A DNA stretch of 64,000 nt from Actinomycetes bacterium. GTDB taxonomy: Bacteria > Actinomycetota > Acidimicrobiia > Acidimicrobiales > Palsa-688. The stretch is from NCBI GenBank assembly GCA_021850325.1, contig JAJZMF010000004.1:124001-188000 (forward strand), in the 5' to 3' direction. Shown here one piece after another: positions 51,755-60,203 of this stretch; within the stretch, counting starts at the first letter, position 1, and each line of letters begins with the position of its first letter. The notes below the pieces were generated by a model that saw only the letters and a list, made by a program, of their open reading frames with translations, searched no databases and had not been told where the DNA came from. A program made the translations under genes and the position numbers.

Positions 51755-52723
51755 ATGCCCAAAGCCTCTTCCGCACGTAAAGTCGCCCGCGCCGCCGGAC
51801 TGGGTGGTAGCCGGTCCTACGCCAGCCGGCCTCCCTGGGGCTTCTACTTCGCCTTGGTGCTGCTGGTGGTACTGGGCCTGGTGGGCGTCTACAACAGCCG
51901 GGAGTACCGGCAGAACAAGATCAACAACCAGGGCAACGTGGCGCCCACGGTCGGCATGACCACCCCCTGGTTCGAGGGCTATGCGGTCGACATCTGCGGC
52001 AAGTTGCAGCCTCCGGTCAACACCAACAAGAACCCCTTCGGGATAACCACCAAGGGCGACGGGATCATCTACATCAACCCCACGGTCAAGTCGGCTGCCG
52101 GCCACAACGCCACCCTGGGCAAGTTCGCCACCTCGGTGGGGATCACGCTCAACGCCGCCCAGCTGCAACTACCCGGAGGCAAGCTCTACCAGGTCGGCGA
52201 CAACTGCCAGGGCAAGCCGGGCCGCATCTACGTGATGACCTGGTCCTCGCCCCAGGCCCCGCAGGCCGACGGCGTGCTCCAGGACAAGCAGGGCATCAGC
52301 CCCACCACCGGGCTCGAGGACACCTGCAACCCGGATTGCGAGTCGGGTGTGCTGCTGGAGAAGAACCAGCTGGTGACGATCGCCTTCCTGCCCGCGCCGG
52401 CCAAGGGCAAGACGCCCAACATCCTGCAGCCTCCCCAGTCCGTGGTGTCCAAGCTGGGCACCCTGGTGGCGACCGGCGGTACCACGAGCACGACGGCGGC
52501 CACCATCCCGGTCCCGACGACCGCCAAGACCGCGACCACGTCCAAGCCGGGCAAGACCTCCACGGCCACTAGCTCGACGGTGCCCACCACGGCCAAGACC
52601 GCCACGACGGCCAAGACCGCCACGACGGCCAAGACCGCCACGACGGCCAAGACCGCCACGACGGCGGCCGGGGCCGGGGCCGGGGCCACCTCGACCGGGC
52701 ACAAGACCACCAAGAAGGGGTGA
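51755..52723 (+). CDS. Single-pass envelope protein with Thr-rich repeat tail
   Basis: The 322-residue product has a basic cytoplasmic N-terminus and one helix (about 30-48, FYFALVLLVVLGLVGVY). An external domain follows (about 55-225) with four Cys (DICGKL, GDNCQG, TCNPDCES). The tail is rich in Thr, Ala and Lys, with six-residue repeats of AKTATT. Such Thr-rich tails are often wall-associated or O-glycosylated in actinobacteria. Placement among rhamnose and epimerase genes suggests an envelope role; the family is not recognised. The stop overlaps the next start. Confidence 0.7.
   Translation: MPKASSARKVARAAGLGGSRSYASRPPWGFYFALVLLVVLGLVGVYNSREYRQNKINNQGNVAPTVGMTTPWFEGYAVDICGKLQPPVNTNKNPFGITTKGDGIIYINPTVKSAAGHNATLGKFATSVGITLNAAQLQLPGGKLYQVGDNCQGKPGRIYVMTWSSPQAPQADGVLQDKQGISPTTGLEDTCNPDCESGVLLEKNQLVTIAFLPAPAKGKTPNILQPPQSVVSKLGTLVATGGTTSTTAATIPVPTTAKTATTSKPGKTSTATSSTVPTTAKTATTAKTATTAKTATTAKTATTAAGAGAGATSTGHKTTKKG
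52591..52662 (+). repeat. Four perfect 18-bp tandem repeats (coding)
   Basis: The unit GGCCAAGACCGCCACGAC occurs four times head to tail without a mismatch and encodes AKTATT-type repeats in the protein tail. Imperfect copies precede it, and GGGGCC repeats follow at about 52668-52686. Confidence 0.9.
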
Positions 52724-53685
52724 CCTCCGTGCCTGGCCCCCGCCCGGCGTACCGGGCCCTGGTCACGGGCGGGGCGGGCTTCATAGGTTCCACTCTGGTG
52801 GACCGCCTGCTGGCCGAGGGCCACTCGGTCGACGTGGTCGACAACCTGGCCTCGGGCTCGTTGGCCAACCTGGCCGAAGCGCGCGCGGTCGGCAGTGGGC
52901 GCTTCCACTTCCACAAGATGGACGTCCGTTCGGCTGAGCTCGTCGGCCTGATGGAGCGCCGCCGGCCGGAGGTGGTCTACCACCTGGCCGCGCAAGCCGA
53001 CGTACGGGTCTCGGTCGCCGACCCCGTGCTCGACGCGGAGGTGAACGTACTGGGGTCGTTGCGGGCGCTCGAGGGCGCCCGGGCTGCCGGGGCGCGCAAG
53101 TTCGTGTTCGCCGCCAGCGGAGGCACGTTGTACGGTGACAACGACAACCTGCCCCTGAAGGAGTCCCAGCCCCACCGGCCCCTGTCCCCCTACGGGGTGG
53201 CCAAGAAGGCCGTTATCGACTACCTGGTCGCCTACCGGGAGATGTACGGGTTGGAGTTCACGGCGTTGGCCATGGCCAATGTGTACGGCCCCCGTCAGGA
53301 CCCGCACGGGGAGGCCGGGGTGGTGGCCATATTCGCGGGGAGGTTGTTGGCCGGCGAACCGTGCGTGATCTACGGTGACGGCCGCCAGACCCGGGACTTC
53401 GTCTTCGTGGACGATGTGGTCGACGCCTTCTCGCGGGCGGGGGAGCGGGGCAGCGGGCTGCTCTGCAACGTGGGCACGGGCCGCGAGACGAGCATCAACG
53501 AGCTCTACCAGGCCATGGCCCGCAACGCCGGTGCCACCCAGGCTCCCGTCTACGTGCCCTCCCGCCGGGGTGAAGTGCAGCGCAGCTGCCTCGACCCCGG
53601 CCGGGCCGGCATCCACCTGGGCTGGAAGCCGTGGACGTCGGTGCCCGAAGGGACGGCCGCGGTACTGGGGTGGGCCCAGACCTGA
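52720..53685 (+). CDS. NAD-dependent sugar epimerase (UDP-glucose 4-epimerase-like)
   Basis: The 321-residue product is an extended short-chain dehydrogenase. NAD motif VTGGAGFIGSTLVDRLL, VYHLAAQADVRVS, catalytic YGVAKKAV and ANVYGPRQDPHGEAGVV are visible. The Ser/Thr of the catalytic triad falls in ASGGTLYGD. The last part (INELYQAM, AGIHLGWKP) binds the sugar nucleotide. It may epimerise UDP-glucose, UDP-glucuronate or similar. GTG 52720 overlaps the previous stop; GTG 52729 is an alternative. Confidence 0.85.
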   Translation: MTSVPGPRPAYRALVTGGAGFIGSTLVDRLLAEGHSVDVVDNLASGSLANLAEARAVGSGRFHFHKMDVRSAELVGLMERRRPEVVYHLAAQADVRVSVADPVLDAEVNVLGSLRALEGARAAGARKFVFAASGGTLYGDNDNLPLKESQPHRPLSPYGVAKKAVIDYLVAYREMYGLEFTALAMANVYGPRQDPHGEAGVVAIFAGRLLAGEPCVIYGDGRQTRDFVFVDDVVDAFSRAGERGSGLLCNVGTGRETSINELYQAMARNAGATQAPVYVPSRRGEVQRSCLDPGRAGIHLGWKPWTSVPEGTAAVLGWAQT

Positions 53686-53718
53686 CTGGGCCGGGAGGCC
53701 CGGGGGAAGGATCCGGGT

Positions 53719-54099
53719 ATGCCGGCCTACGTTTCGCACTGCAAGAACTGCTCCCGGCGGGTCGTGGTCGATTGGGACGGTGACCACCGGTTGCTCCCCT
53801 TCCCGACCACCTGCACCTACTGCGGCCACCCTGATGGCTACGGGGAGGGGGACATCGTACTGGTGGGTGCCTTCGAGGCCACCTGCCCGCACTGCCAGGA
53901 CGCCTTCCCGGCCGAGGTGCCGGTGAGCAGTGTGGACTACCACCAACCGGGTGGGTTGTCCGGCCCGGTAGCCCTCGTCTGCAAGGACTGCGGTTACAAG
54001 GGCCTGTACGACCCCACCGACATAACCTGGTTGGGGTGGGGGCCGTCGATGCCCCAGGCTTCGGCCCGGGCGGGGGGCCATGGCCAGGAGCGTGCCTGA
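53719..54099 (+). CDS. Small protein with four CxxC zinc-binding motifs
   Basis: The 126-residue product has four Cys pairs: HCKNC (7-12), TCTYCGH (about 32-38), TCPHC (about 55-59) and VCKDC (about 86-90). Two structural zinc sites of the ribbon or rubredoxin-knuckle type are likely. The rest is hydrophilic and lacks a membrane helix. GAAGG lies 7 nt before the ATG. No family is recognised. It is convergent with the F420 genes. Confidence 0.7.
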   Translation: MPAYVSHCKNCSRRVVVDWDGDHRLLPFPTTCTYCGHPDGYGEGDIVLVGAFEATCPHCQDAFPAEVPVSSVDYHQPGGLSGPVALVCKDCGYKGLYDPTDITWLGWGPSMPQASARAGGHGQERA

Positions 54100-54148
54100 G
54101 CGGGTGCGGGCCGCCCAGCCTTCCCGGGCCCACCGGGTTGCCCAGGGG

Positions 54149-54841
54149 TCAGCGGAACAGGTCCCCGCTCGGGTGCCTCACCACCTCGGCCCGGACCGAG
54201 GACTCCCGGAACCAACTGCGGTCGACCCCTCTCACCACCACGACCGGGACCCCTGAGGCCTTGCCCTTGACCAGCTCGGCCGCCCCGGCCAGCTCGTCGG
54301 CGATGCAGACCTGGGTCACCGCCAGCTCCCTGCCCCCGGCGTCGGTGGTACCGCGCAGGTCGATGACAGCGGCGATGCCGGCGCAGCCTATGGCGACGTC
54401 GGTAAGGCCGTTGCGCCAGGTCCGCCCGAACGTGTCGGAGACGATGACCCCCGTGTGCAGGCCGGTCCGGGCCAGGATGGCGTCGCGGATGTGGCGGGCA
54501 CTGCGGTCCGGGTCGACAGGCAGGAGAGCTGCGCTGCCGGCCGCCACGTTGGACAGGTCGACCCCCGCGTTGGCGCACACGAACCCGTGGCGCGTCTCTG
54601 TGATGAGCATGCCCTCGCGTTCGCGCAGCACCCGGACGCTCTCCCCCAGGATGACCCGGCGCCTGGCCTGGGGGTCGTCGGCGTCCAGGGGGACCAGGCG
54701 GCCTTCGGCCTTGGAGACCACCTTCTGGGTGACCACCAGGACGTCGTAGTCCTCCAGCTCGACGGCCCGCAGGACCATATCGGCCAGCTCGTCGCCCGGT
54801 GAGACCTCTCCGATCCCGCCGACCGGGAGGAGCGAGATCAC
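54149..54841 (-). CDS. fbiB: Coenzyme F420-0:L-glutamate ligase (CofE domain only)
   Basis: This enzyme adds gamma-linked glutamates to F420-0 with GTP. The 230-residue product has LLPVGGIGEVSPGDELADM, VLVVTQKVVSKAEGR, and VCANAGVDLSNVAAG; these are CofE landmarks. DTFGRTWRNGLTDVAIGCAG binds substrate. Mycobacterial FbiB has an extra C-terminal nitroreductase-like domain of about 200 residues; it is absent here. The GTG start overlaps the fbiA stop, so the two are coupled. The open frame continues upstream inside fbiA and was disregarded. Confidence 0.9.
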   Translation of the reverse strand: MISLLPVGGIGEVSPGDELADMVLRAVELEDYDVLVVTQKVVSKAEGRLVPLDADDPQARRRVILGESVRVLREREGMLITETRHGFVCANAGVDLSNVAAGSAALLPVDPDRSARHIRDAILARTGLHTGVIVSDTFGRTWRNGLTDVAIGCAGIAAVIDLRGTTDAGGRELAVTQVCIADELAGAAELVKGKASGVPVVVVRGVDRSWFRESSVRAEVVRHPSGDLFR

Positions 54842-55956
54842 CCGGCCCGCCGGGTGCTCGTCAGGGCTGCCTCCAGGGCCGCAGTTGCCAGCCGGGCCGA
54901 CTCGGCCGGGCCTGTCATCACGGTCCCCGTCACGGTGCAGGCCATGCCCTCCGCCTCGACCCTGGGCGCCAGGGAGGCATCGGCCTCGTCCACGACCAGG
55001 TTGGCGGCGACCGGCGCCCAGATGCGGGCGACGCCCAGGGCACTGGGTTCGTGGCCGAGCTCGGACAGCATGCGGTCGGCGGGGCCCTTGAGGGCCCGAC
55101 CGGCGATGATGGGGGACACGGCCACCGTCGAGGCCCTTCTCGCCGCCACGGCTTCGGCCAGGCCGGGGACGGCCAGGACGGGGCCGATCGACACCAGCGG
55201 GTTCGAGGGGCAGATCACCACCACGTCGGCCTCCCTCAGGGCTTCGAGGGCCCCGGGGGCGGGCCGGGCCGTTGCCGCGCCTGCGAAGCGCAGGGCGGCC
55301 ACGCTCACCGAGTGGGCATGTCCGACGAAGTACTCCTGGAAGCTGAGCTCGACCTCGCCGCCGGGCCCGTTGTCCGCCCCCGTCCCCTCCCCCCGGCCGG
55401 GCGCCTCCGGAGCCTCGCCCGTGGTCCCGTGCGCCGGCAGAGGGCCCCGGCCCAACCCGCCGAAGCGGCGGCCCCGGCCCAGTGACGCCCTGGTCAGCAC
55501 CCGGGTCTCGACCCGGTCGTCCGACATGGGTAGCAGGCGGGCTTGGACACCGAAGCGGGCGGCCACCTCGGCGCTGACCTGTGAGAGCGTGGCACCGCCC
55601 GCCAGCCTTCCCGTGCGGAAGAGGTGGGTTGCCAGGTCCTTGTCGCCCAGGGAGAACCATGTGAGCTCCCCGGCGGCGTACCCGGCGGCGGGTTCGAAGG
55701 CGGCGAGCGCCTCCATCACCGACCAGGTCTCGCCCGTCAGGCCCCAACCCGTGGCCTGGTTGTTGGCGCCCGCCAGGGTGTAGGTGACGGTGTCCAGGTC
55801 GGGGCACACGTACAGCCCGTGCAGGACTGTGTCGTCCCCCGTGTTGACGATGGCGGTCACGTTGCGGTCGCCGACCACGGCGCACAGGCCTCGCAGCATG
55901 CGGGCGGCCCCCACGCCTCCGGCCAGGGCGGCCACCCGGAGCCCGGTGAGCTTCAA
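54838..55956 (-). CDS. fbiA: F420 biosynthesis transferase FbiA/CofD
   Basis: FbiA/CofD joins the 7,8-didemethyl-8-hydroxy-5-deazariboflavin precursor to a phospholactyl- or phosphoenolpyruvyl-type donor, giving F420-0 or its dehydro form. The 372-residue product has the nucleotide site LAGGVGAARMLRGL, NTGDDTVLHGLYVCPDLDTV, and VVICPSNPLVSIGPVL. A Gly/Pro/Arg-rich insertion of about 45 residues (156-201) breaks the middle of the protein, which makes it longer than the usual 310-330. The TTG start overlaps the rmlC stop. Confidence 0.92.
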   Translation of the reverse strand: MKLTGLRVAALAGGVGAARMLRGLCAVVGDRNVTAIVNTGDDTVLHGLYVCPDLDTVTYTLAGANNQATGWGLTGETWSVMEALAAFEPAAGYAAGELTWFSLGDKDLATHLFRTGRLAGGATLSQVSAEVAARFGVQARLLPMSDDRVETRVLTRASLGRGRRFGGLGRGPLPAHGTTGEAPEAPGRGEGTGADNGPGGEVELSFQEYFVGHAHSVSVAALRFAGAATARPAPGALEALREADVVVICPSNPLVSIGPVLAVPGLAEAVAARRASTVAVSPIIAGRALKGPADRMLSELGHEPSALGVARIWAPVAANLVVDEADASLAPRVEAEGMACTVTGTVMTGPAESARLATAALEAALTSTRRAG

Positions 55957-56504
55957 CGCCGCAGGGAGGCGTGCGGGCGCACGTCCGGGCCCAGCTGCGA
56001 CCGGCGGGGGTTGGCGCTGTCGCGGACGGACAGGACGGGTGCGCTCAGCCCCCAGTCGGCCGCCACCTCCGGGTCGTCCCAGGCCACGCCGAGCTCGTCG
56101 GCGGGGTTGTAGTAGCTGTCGACCATGTAGCTGATGGTCATGTCCGTGAGCGATGAGAAGCCGTGGGCCACGCCCGGAGGGATGAACACTCCCAGGGCAT
56201 TGTCGGCGTCGACGTCCAGGGCCAGGGTCGCCCCGTCGGTCGGTGAGCCCTGCCGCAGGTCGTGCAGCACGACCCGGGCCCTGCCGCGGGGGACCGTCCA
56301 GTAGTCGGCCTGGTGGAGGTGGTAGTGCAGGCCCACTACCGACCCGGCCTGCCGCTCGGCCCGGTTCGCCTGGACCATCTCCCGTCCCAGGGGGAACCAG
56401 CTCCGCCGGTACGTCTCGATGAACACGCCCCTCTCGTCCCCGTGGCGGTCCGGGGTGACGACGTAGACGTCCTTGATGATCTCCGACTCGGCGATTGAGG
56501 GCAC
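55953..56504 (-). CDS. rmlC: dTDP-4-dehydrorhamnose 3,5-epimerase
   Basis: RmlC is the cupin epimerase between RmlB and RmlD. The 183-residue product has DERGVFIETYRRSWFP, VVGLHYHLHQADYW with the catalytic His, FIPPGVAHGFSSLTD, and YMVDSYYNPADELGVAWDDP. GTG 56504 gives the normal length; the frame to 56591 adds Gly/Pro/Arg-rich residues. TACGCT lies 6 nt before the GTG. It heads a minus-strand unit rmlC-fbiA-fbiB joined by TTGA and GTGA overlaps. Confidence 0.93.
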   Translation of the reverse strand: MPSIAESEIIKDVYVVTPDRHGDERGVFIETYRRSWFPLGREMVQANRAERQAGSVVGLHYHLHQADYWTVPRGRARVVLHDLRQGSPTDGATLALDVDADNALGVFIPPGVAHGFSSLTDMTISYMVDSYYNPADELGVAWDDPEVAADWGLSAPVLSVRDSANPRRSQLGPDVRPHASLRR

Positions 56505-56510
56505 CCGGCG

Positions 56511-56516
56511 AGCGTA
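56511..56516 (-). promoter_or_regulatory. rmlC -10 (leaderless type)
   Basis: TACGCT on the minus strand is 6 nt before the GTG at 56504. It is the same hexamer as at the 63.4 kb divergent promoters. Confidence 0.5.
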
Positions 56517-56612
56517 CAGTCGGCGGCCGGGCCCTCGTGGGAGCGGCCCCTGCCGCCCCTGCCCCTGGCCTTCAGCCACCCGGGGGCCCACCTGGGGGAC
56601 GGAGGCAGCCCT

Positions 56613-57797
56613 TCAGCCCGCTGCCCGCCCTTGCGTACCCCGGCCGCTGAGAGCCCGGGCGAAGAGCTCGGGGTAGGGGGCCAGTGCCCCGCGCCTGAGA
56701 GGGGAGCGGCGTTTCCTCGACTCGGCGTCCGTGGTCCGGGGGAGCAGCTCGCAGATGGCATCGGCCAGGCGGGCGGCGTCACCGGGGGGCACGAGCCTCC
56801 CTGTCGAGGGGCTCGAGCCGGCCAACATCTCCCGAGGACCACCGGCGTCGGTGGCGACCACGGGGACCCCGCAGGCCATGGCCTCCACCAGTGCCAGGCC
56901 CCAGGGCTCGGGGCCGGTGGACGGGTAGGCGAGCACATCGAGGTCGGCGATCAGGTCGGCTGCCTCGGGCCCGGGCAGCGGCCCGGCCCACCGGGCCCCC
57001 ACCTGTGCCGCCCGGGCCTGCAGGTCGGCGGCGAAGGCCTCCTTGCCCTTGACCGCCGCCCCCGCTACCACGAGGGCGGTGCCTGGGCGCAGCTCGTCCA
57101 AGTGGCACTTTGCCTCCAGGAGCACCTCCACGCCCTTCCAGGTGTCGACCCGGCCCACATAGCCCACGAGGGGGGCCCGGTCGTCCAGGCCGAGCCGGCG
57201 CCGTGCCCGTCCCGCCCGTTGGGGGAAGTACTCCGCCGGGTCGACCTCCTCGTAGACCACCTGCAAGGGCGCGCCCGGGAGCTGGTCGGCTATGGCCTGG
57301 GAGGCAGCGAGCACGACCGTGGCGAAGCGCCGGCACAGGGCGCGCTCGAGACCGAGGGCCACCCCCGACTGGGTCACTATCTCCCGGGCGTGCCAGACGT
57401 GGGGCAACCCGGCCAGGCGGGCCACTGCCCAGCCGTACCAGCTGTGCAGTGAGTTGGTGTGCACCAGCTCGGCGTGGCAACGTCGGCAGAGCAGCCACAA
57501 CCTGGCCACCGACAGGGGCCAGTTCAGGGCGTACAGGGCCCAACCGGCCAGGCCGTGGCTGGTGCTCACCCGTCGCATGGGGACCACGTGCAGCTGCGCC
57601 CCGGCCCGGGCGAAGCGCTCCGTCATGGGGGAGGGCTCGGGCAGGGCCACGTGCACCTGCCAACCGGCCCGGCCCAGCTGCGCCACGAGGCGCAGGAGGG
57701 CCTGGTCCGAGCCTCCCTCCTCGGCCACGGGCTGGATGCACAGGACGGTGTGCACCTTGGAGGCCGGCTCCCCGGAGGCCGGCCCCCCGGCGGTCAC
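56613..57797 (-). CDS. GT4-type glycosyltransferase
   Basis: The 394-residue product is a GT-B retaining enzyme. VAEEGGSDQALLRLVAQL is in the N-terminal acceptor domain, VHTNSLHSWYGW in its middle, and HVWHAREIV follows. The donor domain has LVGYVGRVDTWKGVEVLLEA and the EX7E-like PEPWGLALVEAMACGVPVVA. The substrate is unknown. The GTG overlaps the stop of the 802-residue neighbour; the frame to 58553 lies inside that gene. It is the last gene of a three-gene unit. Confidence 0.88.
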   Translation of the reverse strand: MTAGGPASGEPASKVHTVLCIQPVAEEGGSDQALLRLVAQLGRAGWQVHVALPEPSPMTERFARAGAQLHVVPMRRVSTSHGLAGWALYALNWPLSVARLWLLCRRCHAELVHTNSLHSWYGWAVARLAGLPHVWHAREIVTQSGVALGLERALCRRFATVVLAASQAIADQLPGAPLQVVYEEVDPAEYFPQRAGRARRRLGLDDRAPLVGYVGRVDTWKGVEVLLEAKCHLDELRPGTALVVAGAAVKGKEAFAADLQARAAQVGARWAGPLPGPEAADLIADLDVLAYPSTGPEPWGLALVEAMACGVPVVATDAGGPREMLAGSSPSTGRLVPPGDAARLADAICELLPRTTDAESRKRRSPLRRGALAPYPELFARALSGRGTQGRAAG

Positions 57798-60202
57798 GCG
57801 CCCGTCCCCTGCCGGGCATGACGCCCGGCCCTGTGCCGCTCGGCGAGGCAGGAGAGCAGCTCGACGGTCGGGCCCCAGCTGCAAGCTGCCCGGAGCGCAG
57901 GGACGGAAGCCTCGAACATCTTGCGGCGCTCGGGGCTGTGGGGCTTGGCCAGAGGCCCCCAGAGGACGGCCATGACCTCCCGGGCCACCTCGACCGGCCG
58001 CAGCGCCACGGTCCTGACCGTCCCGGCAGGAGCGGGCAGTTCGGCAATGGGGGCGCTGGCGGCCACGATGGTCGGTGTGCCCAGCCGCGCCGCGCTGAGG
58101 ACCGAGGCCGAGGTCTCCCCCCGGGTCAGCCTCCTGCCCACCAGGGCCGCTGCTGCGTGGGCCAGCCAGGTGTCGAAGAGGGCATCGTCCAGGAAGCCGG
58201 TCAGCACCATCTCGACCCCACGCCGGCCGGCCAGGTCCACCAGGCGCTGTGCCAGATAGGTGGGGCAGAACCCGGCGAAGACGAGCAGGGGGCGCTGGTC
58301 CGCTGGGACGAGGGCAACGGACGCGATGAGCCCGTCCGGCCACTTGGCAGGGCCCACGAAGCCGGGGACGACCAGGTACGGCCTTTCGGGCACCGGCGAG
58401 GGGGCCGACAGGGCGACGAAGCGGTGCTCGGGTGACACGCGCCCGCCCAGGGGGACCACGTGCACCGGAGGGCCGTCGGTCAGGGCAGCTCGCAGCATCT
58501 CGGCCGCCTGGGAGGAATGGACGACGAAGGCATCGGCACGGCGTGCCACCCACCGCAGCAGCGCCGTCTCGCCGGGGCCCCCTACGGGGGCACCCGCGCC
58601 CTCCCGGCTGCCCGTCCCGGAACGCCGGGAGGGGTACGCCGCCCGGAGCTCGGCTTGCAGGTCGGCAGGCACGGCCACGTCAGGCGGAGGTGCCAACAGC
58701 GGGGGTACGAGGAACGGCAAGGCGATGTCGTGCAGTTCCACCACGCCCCCGTGGCGGGCCAGGTAGTCGAACTGGCGCAGGTGGAAACGCTTGTGGTTGG
58801 CAAGATGGTGCCACCACAGTGCCCCAGACGGTGCCGGTCCCTGGCCCGGCGCAGTACCGGGAGCGTCCCCGGCCTGGGAACCGGCCCAGTAGGTGGCGAC
58901 ATGGCCGGCGACCGCCCGTGCCTGGTCGACCATGTAGCGGGTTATGCCCGAAGCTGTCGGAGGGAGGGGCCCGGTGAGCACAACCGGCGCCGGCTTGGTG
59001 CGCCGGGGCGTCCGGGAGGGCGCAGGAGCGGCCTGCCCCGGCACGCCCAGGCCCAGCGCCGTCCTCACCCTGGTCGCCACCTGTTCCCAGGTCAGGCGGC
59101 GTGCTGCGCCGGCCTGGCGGGCCACCAGCTGTTCCCGCCACACCGTGTCGGTGGCCGCCCGGCGCACCAGGGCGGCCAGAGGTGCCGGCTCGCTCGGGTC
59201 GAACGCCGTCTCGGGCGTGCCCAGCAGGTCGAAGCCCCCGACGGGCTCGGCAGCCAGGACCAGTGCGCCGGCGAGCGGAGCGTCGAACATGGCGAGCTCG
59301 TAGCCCTCGCAGCAGGAGGGCACCACGTAGGCGAGAGCGTTGCCCAGGAAGCCGGCGACGGCACCCCGGGCGGCCATGGCCGGAGCCGGGCCAACCGGGC
59401 CACCGGCCGGCGAGCCGGGGCGGGAGGCCAACCTGGCCCGCTCCTCGGGGGTGGTGGCGAGGTCGACGCGCACATCCCCGAGGGCGTGCCCGGCCAGGCC
59501 GGCCAGCGCCTCGACGATGAGCTCCGGCCGGCGATGGGGGGCGGGTGCGTACTCCCACACGACCCTGGCCGGAGGCGACGTCACCCCTCTGGCCAGTGCC
59601 GGGCCGGACGTGGAAGACGGGGCCAGGCCGACGGTGTGCACCGGTGGCGCGCCCTCGCCCAGCTGTTGCCTGACCAGCTCGGACAGCCTGTTGCTGGGCA
59701 CGAGCACGGCGTCGGCCTCGGCGCAGAGGGTGAGGTGCGCCCGGTACCAGGTCTCGAGCCCGGGTTCGGCCGCCAGGTACAGCTCGGGCAGGACGAGGGG
59801 CGCCACGTCGTGGACCAGGACGCCCACCTGGCCGGCCCACGCCGGGGCGAGGGCCGGGTGGCAGATGGCACCTGTCGAGGGCCGTTCCAGGCCGCCGAGG
59901 TCGACGTAGGTGGCACCTTCGAGCCCGAGCCCGTCGTAGGCCTGCCTGGTGACCTCGTCGTCGTGGACGGCGGAGGGTGCGGGCAGCGGGAGAGGCACCC
60001 AGGAGACGGTGGCCCCAGAGCGCCGGGCGGCAGCCACGATGCGCTGGGGCACGGGCTCGAAGGGGCTGACCAGCAGGTGGAGCTGTTCCCCCTCGGGGGC
60101 GCCCTCCAGCAGCGCTGCTACGAGCTCCGTTACGTACCGGCTGGGCCACGGCCCGCTCGCCGAGGGCGCCTGGGCGGTCTGGATGTCGAGGGCGACGAGC
60201 AT
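57794..60202 (-). CDS. Large two-domain glycosyltransferase
   Basis: The 802-residue product contains two GT-B-like halves joined near residue 405 by a Pro/Arg/Lys-rich linker (PAPSRTPRRTKPAP). The first half has ASGPWPSRYVTELVAALL, GVLVHDVAPLVLPELY, VLVPSNRLSELV and SCCEGYELAMFDAPLAG. The second has LPPTASGITRYMVDQA, HHLANHKRFHLRQFDYLA, VVELHDIALPFL and VVPGFVGPAKWPDGLI. The second half lacks a clear EX7E motif but keeps GETSASVLSAARLGTPTI at that place. Fused enzymes of this kind often build O-antigen-like polymers. The ATG lies 1 bp after the upstream gene's stop. Confidence 0.82.
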   Translation of the reverse strand: MLVALDIQTAQAPSASGPWPSRYVTELVAALLEGAPEGEQLHLLVSPFEPVPQRIVAAARRSGATVSWVPLPLPAPSAVHDDEVTRQAYDGLGLEGATYVDLGGLERPSTGAICHPALAPAWAGQVGVLVHDVAPLVLPELYLAAEPGLETWYRAHLTLCAEADAVLVPSNRLSELVRQQLGEGAPPVHTVGLAPSSTSGPALARGVTSPPARVVWEYAPAPHRRPELIVEALAGLAGHALGDVRVDLATTPEERARLASRPGSPAGGPVGPAPAMAARGAVAGFLGNALAYVVPSCCEGYELAMFDAPLAGALVLAAEPVGGFDLLGTPETAFDPSEPAPLAALVRRAATDTVWREQLVARQAGAARRLTWEQVATRVRTALGLGVPGQAAPAPSRTPRRTKPAPVVLTGPLPPTASGITRYMVDQARAVAGHVATYWAGSQAGDAPGTAPGQGPAPSGALWWHHLANHKRFHLRQFDYLARHGGVVELHDIALPFLVPPLLAPPPDVAVPADLQAELRAAYPSRRSGTGSREGAGAPVGGPGETALLRWVARRADAFVVHSSQAAEMLRAALTDGPPVHVVPLGGRVSPEHRFVALSAPSPVPERPYLVVPGFVGPAKWPDGLIASVALVPADQRPLLVFAGFCPTYLAQRLVDLAGRRGVEMVLTGFLDDALFDTWLAHAAAALVGRRLTRGETSASVLSAARLGTPTIVAASAPIAELPAPAGTVRTVALRPVEVAREVMAVLWGPLAKPHSPERRKMFEASVPALRAACSWGPTVELLSCLAERHRAGRHARQGTGA

Positions 60203-60203
60203 C

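Noticed and set aside
52591-52662. CRISPR-like array
   Set aside because: The repeats are 18 bp, directly abutting without spacers, in frame, and code for a protein tail.
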